NCBI GenBank assembly: GCA_020636445.1
Contig: JACJXV010000034.1
Span: 1 to 40,675 of the forward strand
DNA length: 40,675 nt
Origin: Lewinellaceae bacterium
Lineage (GTDB): Bacteria > Bacteroidota > Bacteroidia > Chitinophagales > Saprospiraceae
Reading direction: 5' to 3'
The translations under genes and the position numbers were made by a program. Below the pieces are notes generated by a model. It was given only the letters and a program-made list of their open reading frames with translations, was not told the origin of the DNA and did no database searches. The first letter of the stretch is position 1. Each line of letters starts with the position of its first letter. Shown here piece by piece: positions 26,837 through 35,526 of the stretch.

Positions 26837-27859
26837 TCACCGTATTAACTCCCGAATTGCCCGCTCAATTACGGTATCTTTTCCCTGTGCCGCATCTGCA
26901 GGGTCCAGCAGTACCCGAATATCCGGGGGGACCCCGGCTTCGAAGTTTTCTCCCTGTGGACTTAGGGTCCGCGAAATGGAGAACCGATATGTCCATCCGT
27001 TTGGGAGCTGTCCGCCGTTGGGAATACCTAACCCGCCTCCGGTGGTGTCTCCCATCAGCGTAACGTTAGGTAATTCACGGGCTCCCAGGGCAAGAAAAGA
27101 GGTGGCACTAAAGGAACCGCGATCAATGAGGATAATTACCGGCTTCGTATAGCGGATACTTTTTTCAGGGGGTTCAGCATAGGCGGGTTGTGCTTCGCTA
27201 AAATCCTCCCGGCCCGGCCCGTTTTTGATATACGAATTGTACAAGAGGGTTTTCTTGCTCACCAGCCGGTTGAGCATGGTAAACACATTGGAAACCCGCC
27301 CGCCTCCATTCTGGCGTAGGTCTAAGATAATCCCCCGGGTTTTACCGTAGCGGTTGAGCATATAACTCATGTCGAACTCCGAAACGGTATTACTGAAGCT
27401 TTCATAGCGGATATAGCCCACCTCTTCGTTGGCTAAAAAGGTGTGTCGAAAGGGGCCTGTGGTGTAATAATTATCCCCCAGATAGTGCTCCAGCACCACG
27501 CGATCATTGATGTTTTCCGGGCCCAGCAGCCGGACATCGAAGCGGGATACATTGAAATAGGAAATCAGGTTGACGTGGCCATCGCGCAATTCATTGAGCA
27601 TGGCAAACAATACCCGAAACAGCGAATCACTCCCGATGCGCCCCCGCACTTGTGTAGCGTAACGGTCGTGAACCTCGTCCCAATCAATGCCTTTGTAGTC
27701 GAAAAAGGCGTATTTTTCATTGCATTCCCGCCAGAGGTATTCGAAATTCTCCTGGGGGTTATCGGCAATATTATCGTCGAATAAAACTTGTTCGCATCCC
27801 ATCAAGGCAAAAGCGAAAAGTGCGATCAGCGGGGCATATAAACGAGACATGGGCTTCAT
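26837..27859 (-). CDS. S41-family serine peptidase, lipoprotein, no PDZ domain
   Basis: Predicted envelope peptidase of the C-terminal-processing/tricorn-related S41 family, 340 aa. A lipobox LMGC places the lipid on Cys22. An N-terminal helical region with LRDGHVNL (91-98) leads into the core: EVGYIRYESF, GIILDLRQNGGGRVS (176-190), and DRGSFSATSFLALG with the likely nucleophile Ser251. A GDTTGGG turn and EAGVPPDI near the C-terminus complete the fold. The PDZ domain found in many S41 members is absent between the GHVNL segment and the core. The gene starts 8 bases after the outer-membrane-like protein stops, indicating an operon. The substrate is unknown. Confidence 0.88.
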   Translation of the reverse strand: MKPMSRLYAPLIALFAFALMGCEQVLFDDNIADNPQENFEYLWRECNEKYAFFDYKGIDWDEVHDRYATQVRGRIGSDSLFRVLFAMLNELRDGHVNLISYFNVSRFDVRLLGPENINDRVVLEHYLGDNYYTTGPFRHTFLANEEVGYIRYESFSNTVSEFDMSYMLNRYGKTRGIILDLRQNGGGRVSNVFTMLNRLVSKKTLLYNSYIKNGPGREDFSEAQPAYAEPPEKSIRYTKPVIILIDRGSFSATSFLALGARELPNVTLMGDTTGGGLGIPNGGQLPNGWTYRFSISRTLSPQGENFEAGVPPDIRVLLDPADAAQGKDTVIERAIRELIR

Positions 27860-27867
27860 TTTTTCAG

Positions 27868-28737
27868 TTAATTGAGCCGGAAGAGTAAACCTAGCTGGTA
27901 GGCGTGGTTGGCCAACTCGTAGCGGTTGATTTCACCACCGGATTGGAGTGCATCCCATCGGTATTGCAGGAATAGGGCGTTCCCATTGTGGAGGTAATAT
28001 TGCAGCTCCAGGTGGGTATTTAGCCACCACCCGCCAGTGCGCAGGGTATTGTTGTCCAGTAGGCTGGTATTGCCATTCGTAAAATCATCAACGTAACTGA
28101 ATGTGGGCCGCCATTGGGTATTCAGGAGTGGAACACTAAGTTGAGCCCGGGCCTGAATATAACGCGTTCCCGGCCGGTGCGGGAAGAACAAAAACTTCCC
28201 GTGTTTTTGATTCCATTGCAAGCGCCAGGCAACTTCTCCACTGGCTAGCAAGGCATTTAAACTTTCTACCACGCCACTGGCATTGAGGAAGGAGGGCGTA
28301 CTGCGTTGCAGGGTAAGGCCATTATAGCGAAGCCCCACGGCGTAATGGAGCCCCATCTCCCGCGGTGCTTTCAGCCGGTAAAGCAAATGTCCACTGTGAA
28401 AGTAGGTGTTGCTGCTGGAATTGAAACGGGCGTTTTTGACGGCATCGACCGTGCCACTGCCAATACCAAATTCCGCAGCGAATTGCCAGCGCCTGCCTGC
28501 AACCTGGATACTTCCCATCCCCAGTGGAACAAACCCATTATAGATTAAGGGAGATACCCCCCAGTCGCGAATTGATTGGTAGGAATACCCCGCGCCTAAT
28601 TGCAGGAATGTTCCTTTAAATACTTCATCTGGGGTTTTAACAACGGCTATCCGGGCTGCTTTTTCGCCTTGCCCGCATAGGACTGTAGCGAGTAGCATGC
28701 CGAGGAATAAGAAAATTCTGGAACGTAGCTGCTTCAT
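27868..28737 (-). CDS. Predicted outer-membrane beta-barrel protein, unknown function
   Basis: I did not recognise a specific family. The preferred start at 28737 begins a signal peptide (MKQLRSRIFLFLGMLLATVLCGQG); the frame is open upstream to 28797 but those residues lack signal character. The 289 aa protein has alternating aromatic and polar strands, such as LQLGAGYSYQSIRDWGVSPL, and ends in a strand-like GLLFRLN, consistent with a small barrel. It lies 8 bases before the S41 peptidase gene, so the two are probably made together. The barrel call is inferred from pattern only. Confidence 0.65.
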   Translation of the reverse strand: MKQLRSRIFLFLGMLLATVLCGQGEKAARIAVVKTPDEVFKGTFLQLGAGYSYQSIRDWGVSPLIYNGFVPLGMGSIQVAGRRWQFAAEFGIGSGTVDAVKNARFNSSSNTYFHSGHLLYRLKAPREMGLHYAVGLRYNGLTLQRSTPSFLNASGVVESLNALLASGEVAWRLQWNQKHGKFLFFPHRPGTRYIQARAQLSVPLLNTQWRPTFSYVDDFTNGNTSLLDNNTLRTGGWWLNTHLELQYYLHNGNALFLQYRWDALQSGGEINRYELANHAYQLGLLFRLN

Positions 28738-28840
28738 AGGGTGTGGACGGGTTTCGACCAACATTTCATTGGCCACATTTGCGTTGACAAGTTGCACTTC
28801 TTATGGCAGATTTGACAGGCTTAGGAACGGATGGCGTTCG

Positions 28841-30046
28841 TCATTTCTCCGACAAGGCCATCAATTTATCCACCAAAATATCAATTTCTCCGCTCGTGTT
28901 GTAGTAATGTGGCGAAATGCGTAAGGCCCAATCTACCCCTTTACGGTCAAAATCGATCAGGGCATTTTCACGCATACTCACCGAAGTGTTAATGCCCCCC
29001 TGGCTGAGATGGGCTTGCAGGCGCTGGGCACGCCCATTTTCCCGCCAGAGGGTCACTATTCCACCTAGTGCTGTGCCTTCGTCCAGTACCCGAATCCCGG
29101 GGATATGGCTCAGTTGCGTCCGGCAGTAAGCTGCCAGTGATTGTACCCGGTCGCGGATGGTCTCCAGCCCGACTGCCAACGCATATTCCACGGCGGCGAG
29201 GCTGCCCAGCTGGAGGGCATAGGGGATCTCCCAGTATTCAAACCGGGTGGCGTCGGGCTTAATCCGGAATTCGTCAGGGCTCAGCCAGGTAGCACCGTGG
29301 AGGTCGGGTAGGAGAGGAGCTAACCCTTCGTGCAGGACGCGGTCGCTGGCGTATAAAAAACCGGCGCCCCGGGGCCCGCGTAGAAATTTGCGGAAGGTCG
29401 CACTCAGGAAGTCACACTGAATCTCATTGACATTCAACGGAAGTTGGCCTGCTGATTGGCAAGCATCGACGAGATACCAGCAATCATAGGTGCGACATAA
29501 TTTTCCTACTTCAGCTACGGGCTGAATCAGGCCGGAATTAGTAGGAATATGGGTAACGGCTACCAGGCGTGGGCGGTGTTTTTTTAGCGCTGTCTCCATC
29601 GCTTCCAGGTCGAGCTGTCCCTCGCGTTGTCCGACCCGAACGACCTGGATACCGAAGCGCTGGGTCAGTGCAATAAAGGCAATGTGATTGGATGAGTAAT
29701 CATCATCGGTGGTCAGGATAACATCACCCGACTGAAAAGGAATGGCACTTAGCGCCATGTTGTAGGCATGCGTAGCACTGCCGGCGTAGGCTATCTGATG
29801 GGCTTCGGCACCCACCAGCCGACCCAGTGCCGGGTAAAATTGGGCAATGCGCTGCCGCGCGTAGGCTGCTGCCTCATAACCCCCCATCTCGGCTTCCAGG
29901 CGCAGGTGGTCTTCCATCGCCCGTAAGACTGCCTGCGGTGGTAAGCTGGATCCGGCATTGTTTAAATGAATGACATTGCGGCATCCGGGGGTGTCGGCGC
30001 GCCAATGGGCTATTTCTTTTGCTGATGCTTCGCCAGTGGCTCTCAT
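28841..30046 (-). CDS. Class V aminotransferase (cysteine desulfurase-like), PLP-dependent
   Basis: PLP enzyme of 401 aa, cytoplasmic. Visible family marks are HLNNAGSSLPP near the start, the cofactor-ring segment SATHAYN, DACQSAGQLPL with the PLP-binding aspartate, and ATFRKFLRGPRG, whose lysine (about residue 219) should bind the cofactor. The C-terminal domain has LRISPHYYNTSGEID. The active-site Cys loop of dedicated cysteine desulfurases is not evident, so the reaction could be a lyase or an aminotransferase rather than sulfur transfer. It is upstream of, and on the same strand as, the barrel/S41 pair with about 100 bases between them. Confidence 0.85.
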   Translation of the reverse strand: MRATGEASAKEIAHWRADTPGCRNVIHLNNAGSSLPPQAVLRAMEDHLRLEAEMGGYEAAAYARQRIAQFYPALGRLVGAEAHQIAYAGSATHAYNMALSAIPFQSGDVILTTDDDYSSNHIAFIALTQRFGIQVVRVGQREGQLDLEAMETALKKHRPRLVAVTHIPTNSGLIQPVAEVGKLCRTYDCWYLVDACQSAGQLPLNVNEIQCDFLSATFRKFLRGPRGAGFLYASDRVLHEGLAPLLPDLHGATWLSPDEFRIKPDATRFEYWEIPYALQLGSLAAVEYALAVGLETIRDRVQSLAAYCRTQLSHIPGIRVLDEGTALGGIVTLWRENGRAQRLQAHLSQGGINTSVSMRENALIDFDRKGVDWALRISPHYYNTSGEIDILVDKLMALSEK

Positions 30047-30342
30047 GGGTCAGGTATATTGGGTGGATGAAAATACAGTGAAGACCTGGTAGCAGTAACC
30101 ACCACTGCCAGGTCCAAAAGCTAAGGAAAAATAAGGATAATCAACGGGATACCTCCTTGAAGGTCCAGCTTCTTTGGGGTTGGATTATAATTTACCCGCC
30201 GAAGCTTTGCGTAGGCGGGTGATTTCTGATTTCCAATTTCTGATTTTTTACCCGCCGTAGCCTGGCGAAGGCGGGCCAATTTCTAAGTCCACTAGCCACC
30301 AGCATCCATGGTCTACCAGCAATTTCAATCTCGGCAGACACT
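30047..30342. other. Intergenic region with hairpin repeats
   Basis: It lies between the rfbB stop and the aminotransferase start, both on the minus strand. Apart from the paired hairpins listed separately, I see no gene. A short open frame here has no coding character. Confidence 0.6.
30194..30276. repeat. Two REP-like CCCGCC...GGCGGG hairpins
   Basis: The units at 30194-30220 and 30250-30276 both start ACCCGCCG and end in AGGCGGG, with loops containing AAGC/GCGT and TAGC/GCGA. The second read in reverse complement closely resembles the first, so the pair has a mirrored design. The spacer contains the short repeat GATTTCTGAT / TTTCTGATTTT. This fits an interspersed palindromic element; other genomic copies would confirm it. 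Confidence 0.65.
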
Positions 30343-31407
30343 CTAGCGCCCACCAGCGTATTGTTTCTCGTAATATTGTTGGTAGGCACCGGAGGTTACA
30401 TTGGCCAGCCATTCGGGGTTGTGCAAATACCATTGTACCGTTTTGCGGAATCCTTCCCCCGCTTGTATGGAGGGTTCCCAACCCAGTTCTGTACGTATTT
30501 TAGTGGCATCGATGGCATAGCGCCGATCGTGTCCAGGGCGGTCTTTAACAAACGTGATAAGCCCTTGCGATTGACCAACCGGACGCCCAAGTTGCTCATC
30601 TACCAGGTCGCAGAGTAAGCGTACCAAATCGATATTCGTCCATTCGTTATTGCCGCCAATATTGTAGGTTTCGCCAAACTTTCCCTGATGGAAAATCAAG
30701 TCAATAGCTTCAGCATGGTCTTCTACCCATAACCAGTCTCGGGTATAAAGGCCATCGCCATAAACCGGGAGCGGCTTCCCTTGGCGGATGTTGTTGATCA
30801 TCAGGGGGATTAGTTTCTCCGGAAACTGATACGGACCGTAATTGTTCGAGCAATTGGAAAGGAGTACGGGCAAGCCATACGTATGGTAATAGGCACGCAC
30901 CAAATGATCCGAACTGGCTTTGGATGCTGAATAGGGAGAACGTGGGTCATAAGGGGTATGCTCGGTAAATAACCCGGTATCTCCCAGCGAACCATACACT
31001 TCATCCGTAGAAATATGGTAAAAACGCTTGTCGGCCAGGTCATCTCCCCAGGCGTGGCGGGCGGCATTGAGTAAGGTTACAGTGCCCACAATGTTGGTTT
31101 CAATAAACGCCATGGGCTGGGCAATAGACCGATCCACATGGGATTCAGCAGCCAGGTGAATAACTCCGGTAATCGGATATTTCACAAATAGGTCGGCGAG
31201 CAAATCGCCATCCAGGATATCACCGCGCACGAACGTATAATTGGGAGCCGATTCTACATCTTGTAAATTGGCCAGGTTGCCGGCATACGTAAGCTTATCA
31301 AGGTTGAGCAGGTGATGCTGCGGGTAGCGGTTGACCAACCGGCGCACCAAATGCGAACCAATAAATCCAGCCCCTCCGGTGACTAGTATAGTTGGGGTAT
31401 TCAACAT
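30343..31407 (-). CDS. rfbB: dTDP-glucose 4,6-dehydratase
   Basis: The enzyme converts dTDP-glucose to dTDP-4-keto-6-deoxyglucose, the entry step to rhamnose and other deoxy sugars of surface polysaccharides. It is an extended SDR protein of 354 aa with the NAD-binding motif GGAGFIGSH (11-19), the catalytic TDE triad (Thr134-Asp135-Glu136 in STDEVYG) and Tyr159/Lys163 in YSASK. RPGHDRRYAID near the C-terminus is also characteristic. It starts 11 bases after the decarboxylase-like gene stops, so the pair forms an operon. The rmlA, rmlC and rmlD partners are not in the window. Confidence 0.95.
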   Translation of the reverse strand: MLNTPTILVTGGAGFIGSHLVRRLVNRYPQHHLLNLDKLTYAGNLANLQDVESAPNYTFVRGDILDGDLLADLFVKYPITGVIHLAAESHVDRSIAQPMAFIETNIVGTVTLLNAARHAWGDDLADKRFYHISTDEVYGSLGDTGLFTEHTPYDPRSPYSASKASSDHLVRAYYHTYGLPVLLSNCSNNYGPYQFPEKLIPLMINNIRQGKPLPVYGDGLYTRDWLWVEDHAEAIDLIFHQGKFGETYNIGGNNEWTNIDLVRLLCDLVDEQLGRPVGQSQGLITFVKDRPGHDRRYAIDATKIRTELGWEPSIQAGEGFRKTVQWYLHNPEWLANVTSGAYQQYYEKQYAGGR

Positions 31408-31418
31408 GCATTGGAAGT

Positions 31419-32363
31419 TTAATCGGCCTTAACCACTTGTTTGAAATATTCATACGTCCGTTGCAGACCCTCCTTGCGATCAACCTTTGGTTCCCAGTTG
31501 AGTACTTCCCGGGCCCGAGTGATGTCAGGCTGCCGCACCTTGGGATCGTCCACCGGCAGTGGGCGCGTGACGATATGGGCTTTGGGGTTGCCTACCAGTG
31601 CCATGATCTCATCGGCAAATTCGCGGATGGTGATCTCTGCGGGGTTGCCAATATTTACCGGCTGTGTGTAATCGCTCAACAAGAGGCGGTAGATGCCTTC
31701 TACCAGGTCATCGACATAACAGAACGATCGGGTTTGGGAACCATCACCAAAAACGGTTAACCCTTCGCCGCGAATTGCTTGTGAAAAAAAAGCCGGCAAT
31801 ACTCGCCCGTCTTCCACGCGCATACGCGGCCCGTAGGTGTTAAAAATCCGGACGATACGGGTGTCAACTTTATGAAAAGTATGGTAAGCCATGGTAATGG
31901 CCTCCAGGAATCGCTTAGCCTCATCATAGACACCCCGGGGCCCTACCGGATTAACATTGCCCCAGTATTCTTCGGATTGTGGATGCTCCAGGGGGTCTCC
32001 ATATACCTCGGAAGTAGAGGCAACCAGGATGCGGGCCTTCTTCTCACGGGCTAGCCCCAGCAGGTTGTGTGTGCCCAACGCGCCTACCTTGAGGGTTTGA
32101 ATGGGCATCTTCAGGTAGTCGATCGGACTGGCCGGTGAGGCAAAATGCAGGATATAATCTAAATCCCCGGGAACGTGGACGAACTTCGTTATGTCGTGGT
32201 AGTAAAATTCGAACTGAGGCAGGGGAAAGAGGTGTTCGATGTTGGCCATATTACCGGTCAGGAGGTTATCCATGCCAATAACGTGGTATCCTTCACGGAT
32301 AAAACGGTCGCATAAATGGGAGCCTAAAAATCCGGCAGCGCCGGTTATAAGTACTTTTTTCAC
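31419..32363 (-). CDS. UDP-glucuronate decarboxylase-like SDR enzyme
   Basis: Probable NAD-dependent conversion of UDP-glucuronate to UDP-xylose for surface glycans, in the cytoplasm. The 314 aa length is usual for bacterial enzymes of this type. Motifs seen are GAAGFLGS (8-15), ASTSEVYGDP (115-124), the family-typical YWGNVNPVGPRGVYDEAKR with catalytic Tyr146 and Lys150, and RIFNTYGPRM. The VYDEAKR context separates UXS-like enzymes from most other epimerases, though a related nucleotide-sugar epimerase cannot be excluded. It is the first gene of the pair with rfbB and is divergent from the + strand envelope genes. Confidence 0.88.
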   Translation of the reverse strand: MKKVLITGAAGFLGSHLCDRFIREGYHVIGMDNLLTGNMANIEHLFPLPQFEFYYHDITKFVHVPGDLDYILHFASPASPIDYLKMPIQTLKVGALGTHNLLGLAREKKARILVASTSEVYGDPLEHPQSEEYWGNVNPVGPRGVYDEAKRFLEAITMAYHTFHKVDTRIVRIFNTYGPRMRVEDGRVLPAFFSQAIRGEGLTVFGDGSQTRSFCYVDDLVEGIYRLLLSDYTQPVNIGNPAEITIREFADEIMALVGNPKAHIVTRPLPVDDPKVRQPDITRAREVLNWEPKVDRKEGLQRTYEYFKQVVKAD

Positions 32364-32391
32364 GATGGAGAGGATTTTGCAATTATGGCGT

Positions 32392-32399
32392 CAAAGATA
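32392..32399 (-). promoter_or_regulatory. Possible -7 element TATCTTTG for the UXS-like/rfbB pair
   Basis: The minus-strand octamer matches TAnnTTTG and lies about 30 bases before the start codon. A TTG on that strand (complement of 32424-32426) is 24 bases upstream, slightly long. Confidence 0.4.
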
Positions 32400-32430
32400 A
32401 CCCAAAACACGTATTTACCGGAACAAGCTT

Positions 32431-32438
32431 TATTTTTG
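32431..32438 (+). promoter_or_regulatory. Possible -7 element TATTTTTG for the barrel/waaA/kinase genes
   Basis: It matches TAnnTTTG; transcription would begin at about 32445, only a few bases before the two candidate start codons. This would give a very short leader and favours the second ATG at 32455. No TTG partner is evident. Confidence 0.3.
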
Positions 32439-32448
32439 CCCCAACGCA

Positions 32449-33204
32449 ATGCACATGAAAATACTTCCTTTTCTTTTTTTTGGACTGCTGGTGGCTTCAT
32501 CATTGGGGGCGCAAAGCACGTTAAAAAATCAGGGCCAGGGCATTCTGACCGGGGTTAGTTATGCCCTGCAACTGCCGGCAGCTGACCTTGGCCAGCGGTT
32601 TGGCTCCAGTTTTAGTGCCGGCTTACAAACTGATTACCTAACGGCAAAGGGTAACTGGCTATTGGGCATCAATGGCCTTTTTTTCTTTGGTGGTGAGGTC
32701 AAAGAAAATCCACTGCAGGGGTTACAAACCGTCGAGGGGTTTATTATCGGCAATGACCGTACGCCGGCTGGTATCCAGCTGCGGGAGCGCGGCTTTTTCC
32801 TGGGGGGGAGCCTGGGGAAATTATGGGGACTTTCGGCACGTAACCCGCGGTCCGGAATTCGCTTCAATCTTGGAGCCGGATTTTTACAGCATAAAATCCG
32901 CATTCAGGATGACCCTGCCCGGGATGTTCCCCAACTCAATGATACCTATAAAAAGGGCTATGACCGTTTAAGCAACGGCCTGGCCCTGCAGCTATGGTTG
33001 GGATACCAATACCTGGCGGCCGACCGGCGGCTAAACTACTTTATTGGCCTGGAGGGATTTCAGGCATTTACCCGCAACCGGCGAACGGTCAACTTTGATA
33101 CCCGCCTGCCCGATACCACTAATCGCCTGGATATCCTGCTGGGTTTACGAGCGGGGATAGTCCTGCCATTTTATTTGGGAGAAGGATCCGGAATTTTATA
33201 CTAG
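32449..33204 (+). CDS. Predicted outer-membrane protein, unknown function
   Basis: I did not recognise a family. A signal peptide is clear (MKILPFLFFGLLVASSLGA-QST). ATGs at 32449 and 32455 are both possible, and the second starts the basic signal segment directly. The mature part of about 230 aa alternates aromatic and glycine residues in strand-like stretches (GVSYALQL, GFFLGGSLGKLWG, FNLGAGFL, LWLGYQYLA, YFIGLEGF), consistent with a small beta-barrel. It is followed 10 bases later by waaA, so a role connected with the lipopolysaccharide envelope is possible from context only. Confidence 0.7.
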   Translation: MHMKILPFLFFGLLVASSLGAQSTLKNQGQGILTGVSYALQLPAADLGQRFGSSFSAGLQTDYLTAKGNWLLGINGLFFFGGEVKENPLQGLQTVEGFIIGNDRTPAGIQLRERGFFLGGSLGKLWGLSARNPRSGIRFNLGAGFLQHKIRIQDDPARDVPQLNDTYKKGYDRLSNGLALQLWLGYQYLAADRRLNYFIGLEGFQAFTRNRRTVNFDTRLPDTTNRLDILLGLRAGIVLPFYLGEGSGILY

Positions 33205-33214
33205 CAATAAGCTG

Positions 33215-34465
33215 ATGCGCATCCTATATACCTTTTTCATTGGACTATACCTCGGAGCCATCCACCTGGCTGCCACCTGGTCACCTAAGGCACGTGCCTG
33301 GGTAGCAGGCAGGCGAACCTGGCACGTTAATCTGCAGGAAGCCCTGCAGGGGCGTGCCAATCGGCCATTGCTTTGGATTCATTGTGCATCACTAGGTGAA
33401 TTTGAACAGGGGCGACCTGTTTTGGAAGCACTCAAACAAGAACGCCCGGAGTTTTTTATTTTGCTAACTTTCTTTTCTCCTTCTGGCTACGAAGTCCGGA
33501 AGAATTACCCGCTGGCCGATGCGGTACAGTATTTACCAGCTGACTTACCCGGGCGGGTTAAGCGTTGGGTGGCCTTGGTGAATCCAACGACTGTGGTGTT
33601 TGTCAAATATGAGTTTTGGTATAATCTATTGGCTGAATTGCGGAGGCATGCTATTCCTACCTATCTGGTATCGGCTATTTTCCGACCTTCGCAGCCTTTT
33701 TTTCAACCTTACGGGAGTTGGTTTCGGCGACAATTGCTGCATTACCGGCATCTCTTCGTGCAAGGGGTTGACGATGCCGCTTTGTTACAACAAATTGGGG
33801 TGCGTGATCTTACCGTAGCTGGCGATACCCGGATAGATCGGGTTATGCGCATTGCTGAGGAAGGACAACGAATCACTGCCCTGGAAGCATTTGCCGGGGC
33901 GGACCAGCTGCTGATAGTAGGAAGTAGCTGGGAACCTGATGAGCGATTGCTTGCCGCCTGGGTGGCTTCCGGAGGGTTGCCCGCTGGTTGGAAAATGGTG
34001 ATTGCCCCTCACGAAATCAAAGAAGACAAAATGCAGGACCTGATTGTGCACTTTGCGGAACCTGTATTACGCTTTTCGCAACTGGACGGTACGTCGATCG
34101 TGCCTTGCCGGGTGCTGCTTATTGATAATGTCGGGATGTTGGCAGCCTTATACCGCTATGGAAAAGTAGCTTATATCGGGGGTGGCTTTGGCGTGGGAAT
34201 ACACAACATCCTGGAACCGATTGCCTTTGGCCTGCCGGTCATTTTTGGACCCCGTTACCAGAAATTTGCTGAAGCCAGGATGCTTATCCAGCAGGGAGGG
34301 GCTTTCTCCATTGCCAATACTGAAGAATTCGCCCAAGTTTTTCAGCGTTTATTGGATGCTCAATCGTATGATCAGGCTCAGCAGGCAAGCCAGGATTATT
34401 TACGAAAAAACCAGGGTGCTACCCAGCTCATTGTGGAGCGAATTCTTCAGGATATTCCTGGGTGA
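33215..34465 (+). CDS. waaA: 3-deoxy-D-manno-octulosonic acid (Kdo) transferase
   Basis: The enzyme transfers Kdo from CMP-Kdo to the lipid A precursor at the inner membrane. It is a 416 aa GT30-type protein with an N-terminal membrane anchor (about residues 4-20). The acceptor-side catalytic glutamate is Glu62 in HCASLGEFEQG. Other family marks are NPTTVVFVKYEFWYN, GSSWEPDE, APHEIKEDKM and, in the nucleotide-binding half, GGGFGVGIHNILEPIAFGLPV. It sits between an outer-membrane protein and a heptose-phosphate kinase-like gene, all on the + strand and closely spaced, which fits a core-assembly operon. Confidence 0.95.
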   Translation: MRILYTFFIGLYLGAIHLAATWSPKARAWVAGRRTWHVNLQEALQGRANRPLLWIHCASLGEFEQGRPVLEALKQERPEFFILLTFFSPSGYEVRKNYPLADAVQYLPADLPGRVKRWVALVNPTTVVFVKYEFWYNLLAELRRHAIPTYLVSAIFRPSQPFFQPYGSWFRRQLLHYRHLFVQGVDDAALLQQIGVRDLTVAGDTRIDRVMRIAEEGQRITALEAFAGADQLLIVGSSWEPDERLLAAWVASGGLPAGWKMVIAPHEIKEDKMQDLIVHFAEPVLRFSQLDGTSIVPCRVLLIDNVGMLAALYRYGKVAYIGGGFGVGIHNILEPIAFGLPVIFGPRYQKFAEARMLIQQGGAFSIANTEEFAQVFQRLLDAQSYDQAQQASQDYLRKNQGATQLIVERILQDIPG

Positions 34466-34533
34466 ACTCTGCGCAGCTTTTTTACCTTTGTCAACATCAA
34501 CGAACCGATACGCGCCAACAGCGCTACCTCATT

Positions 34534-35526
34534 ATGCAAGATAACCAAGCACCCTTTGATGCGTTCCAGCAAGTTACGGTACTGATAGTCGGTGATGTAA
34601 TGATTGACCGGTACTTGAAAGGTACCGTTACCAGAATTTCCCCGGAGGCTCCCGTGCCTGTAGTTGATTGGCGCGAGGTGGATGATCGTTTGGGTGGGGC
34701 TGCGAATGTTGCCCGGAATATCCAGGCCCTGGGTGCTACACCATTGCTTTGTGGGGTGGTGGGGCAAGATGCCGATGGGGATCGCTTTTGTACCCTGGCC
34801 CAGGAGCAGGGGCTATCGACCCGCGGAATTATCCAGAGTACGGAGCGTGTCACTACCGTAAAAACACGGGTATTGGCTGGGAGTCAACAATTGATTCGTC
34901 TGGATCGGGAAGATTCCCGGGATTTAACGGCAAAAGAAGAAAAAAAACTGTTAAAACAAATTCGGGAGCTGATGGACTCCCGGGAAATCCAGGTGGTGCT
35001 GTTGCAGGATTACAACAAGGGAGTGCTTAGTACGACGGTAATCAGAGAGGTCGTCCTGGAAGCCGTCAAGCGGGATATTCCTACCGCTGTTGATCCAAAA
35101 TTTCGCAATTTCTGGGCGTTCAAGCGCGTCACCCTTTTCAAACCGAACCTCAAAGAAATTCGGGAGCAACTTCCCCAGGGAGTTGAGCCCAATGAGGCGT
35201 CTTTGCAGGCCGCCGCTGCCGCAATTCGCAAAAAACTAGGCAACCAGTATACCATGATAACCCTGTCTGATAAAGGCCTTTTTCTTGACTTGCAGGGAGA
35301 AAGCATTTTGGTGCCTACGCAACCCCGTGCTATTGCGGACGTGAGTGGTGCTGGCGACACTGTAATAAGCGTGGTGGCGGTAGGTCTCGCGCTGGGTATG
35401 AAGCCTTATGAACTGGCATTACTGGCCAACCTGGCAGGGGGGCAGGTGTGTGAACGGCTGGGCGTTGTACCAGTGGATAAAGATCAACTTTGGCGTGAGT
35501 ATAAAGCCCTGGTCACCGTTAGTTGA
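34534..35526 (+). CDS. PfkB-family heptose-7-phosphate kinase-like protein (RfaE domain I)
   Basis: Probable ATP-dependent kinase that makes D-glycero-beta-D-manno-heptose 1,7-bisphosphate, a precursor of inner-core heptose. I chose the ATG at 34534 (330 aa), because the upstream extension to a GTG at 34462 overlaps waaA and lacks family character. Motifs are DVMIDRYLKG (21-30), GGAANVARNI (54-63), DPKFRNF and SGAGDT with the catalytic base Asp275. E. coli HldE carries a second cytidylyltransferase domain; here only the kinase half is present, so the nucleotidyl step needs another gene. Another PfkB sugar kinase is the main alternative. Confidence 0.85.
   Translation: MQDNQAPFDAFQQVTVLIVGDVMIDRYLKGTVTRISPEAPVPVVDWREVDDRLGGAANVARNIQALGATPLLCGVVGQDADGDRFCTLAQEQGLSTRGIIQSTERVTTVKTRVLAGSQQLIRLDREDSRDLTAKEEKKLLKQIRELMDSREIQVVLLQDYNKGVLSTTVIREVVLEAVKRDIPTAVDPKFRNFWAFKRVTLFKPNLKEIREQLPQGVEPNEASLQAAAAAIRKKLGNQYTMITLSDKGLFLDLQGESILVPTQPRAIADVSGAGDTVISVVAVGLALGMKPYELALLANLAGGQVCERLGVVPVDKDQLWREYKALVTVS

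Noticed and set aside
30192..30389. Short minus-strand frame over the GC hairpins
   Set aside because: It is made largely of the palindromic repeats and the 3' end of rfbB in another frame.
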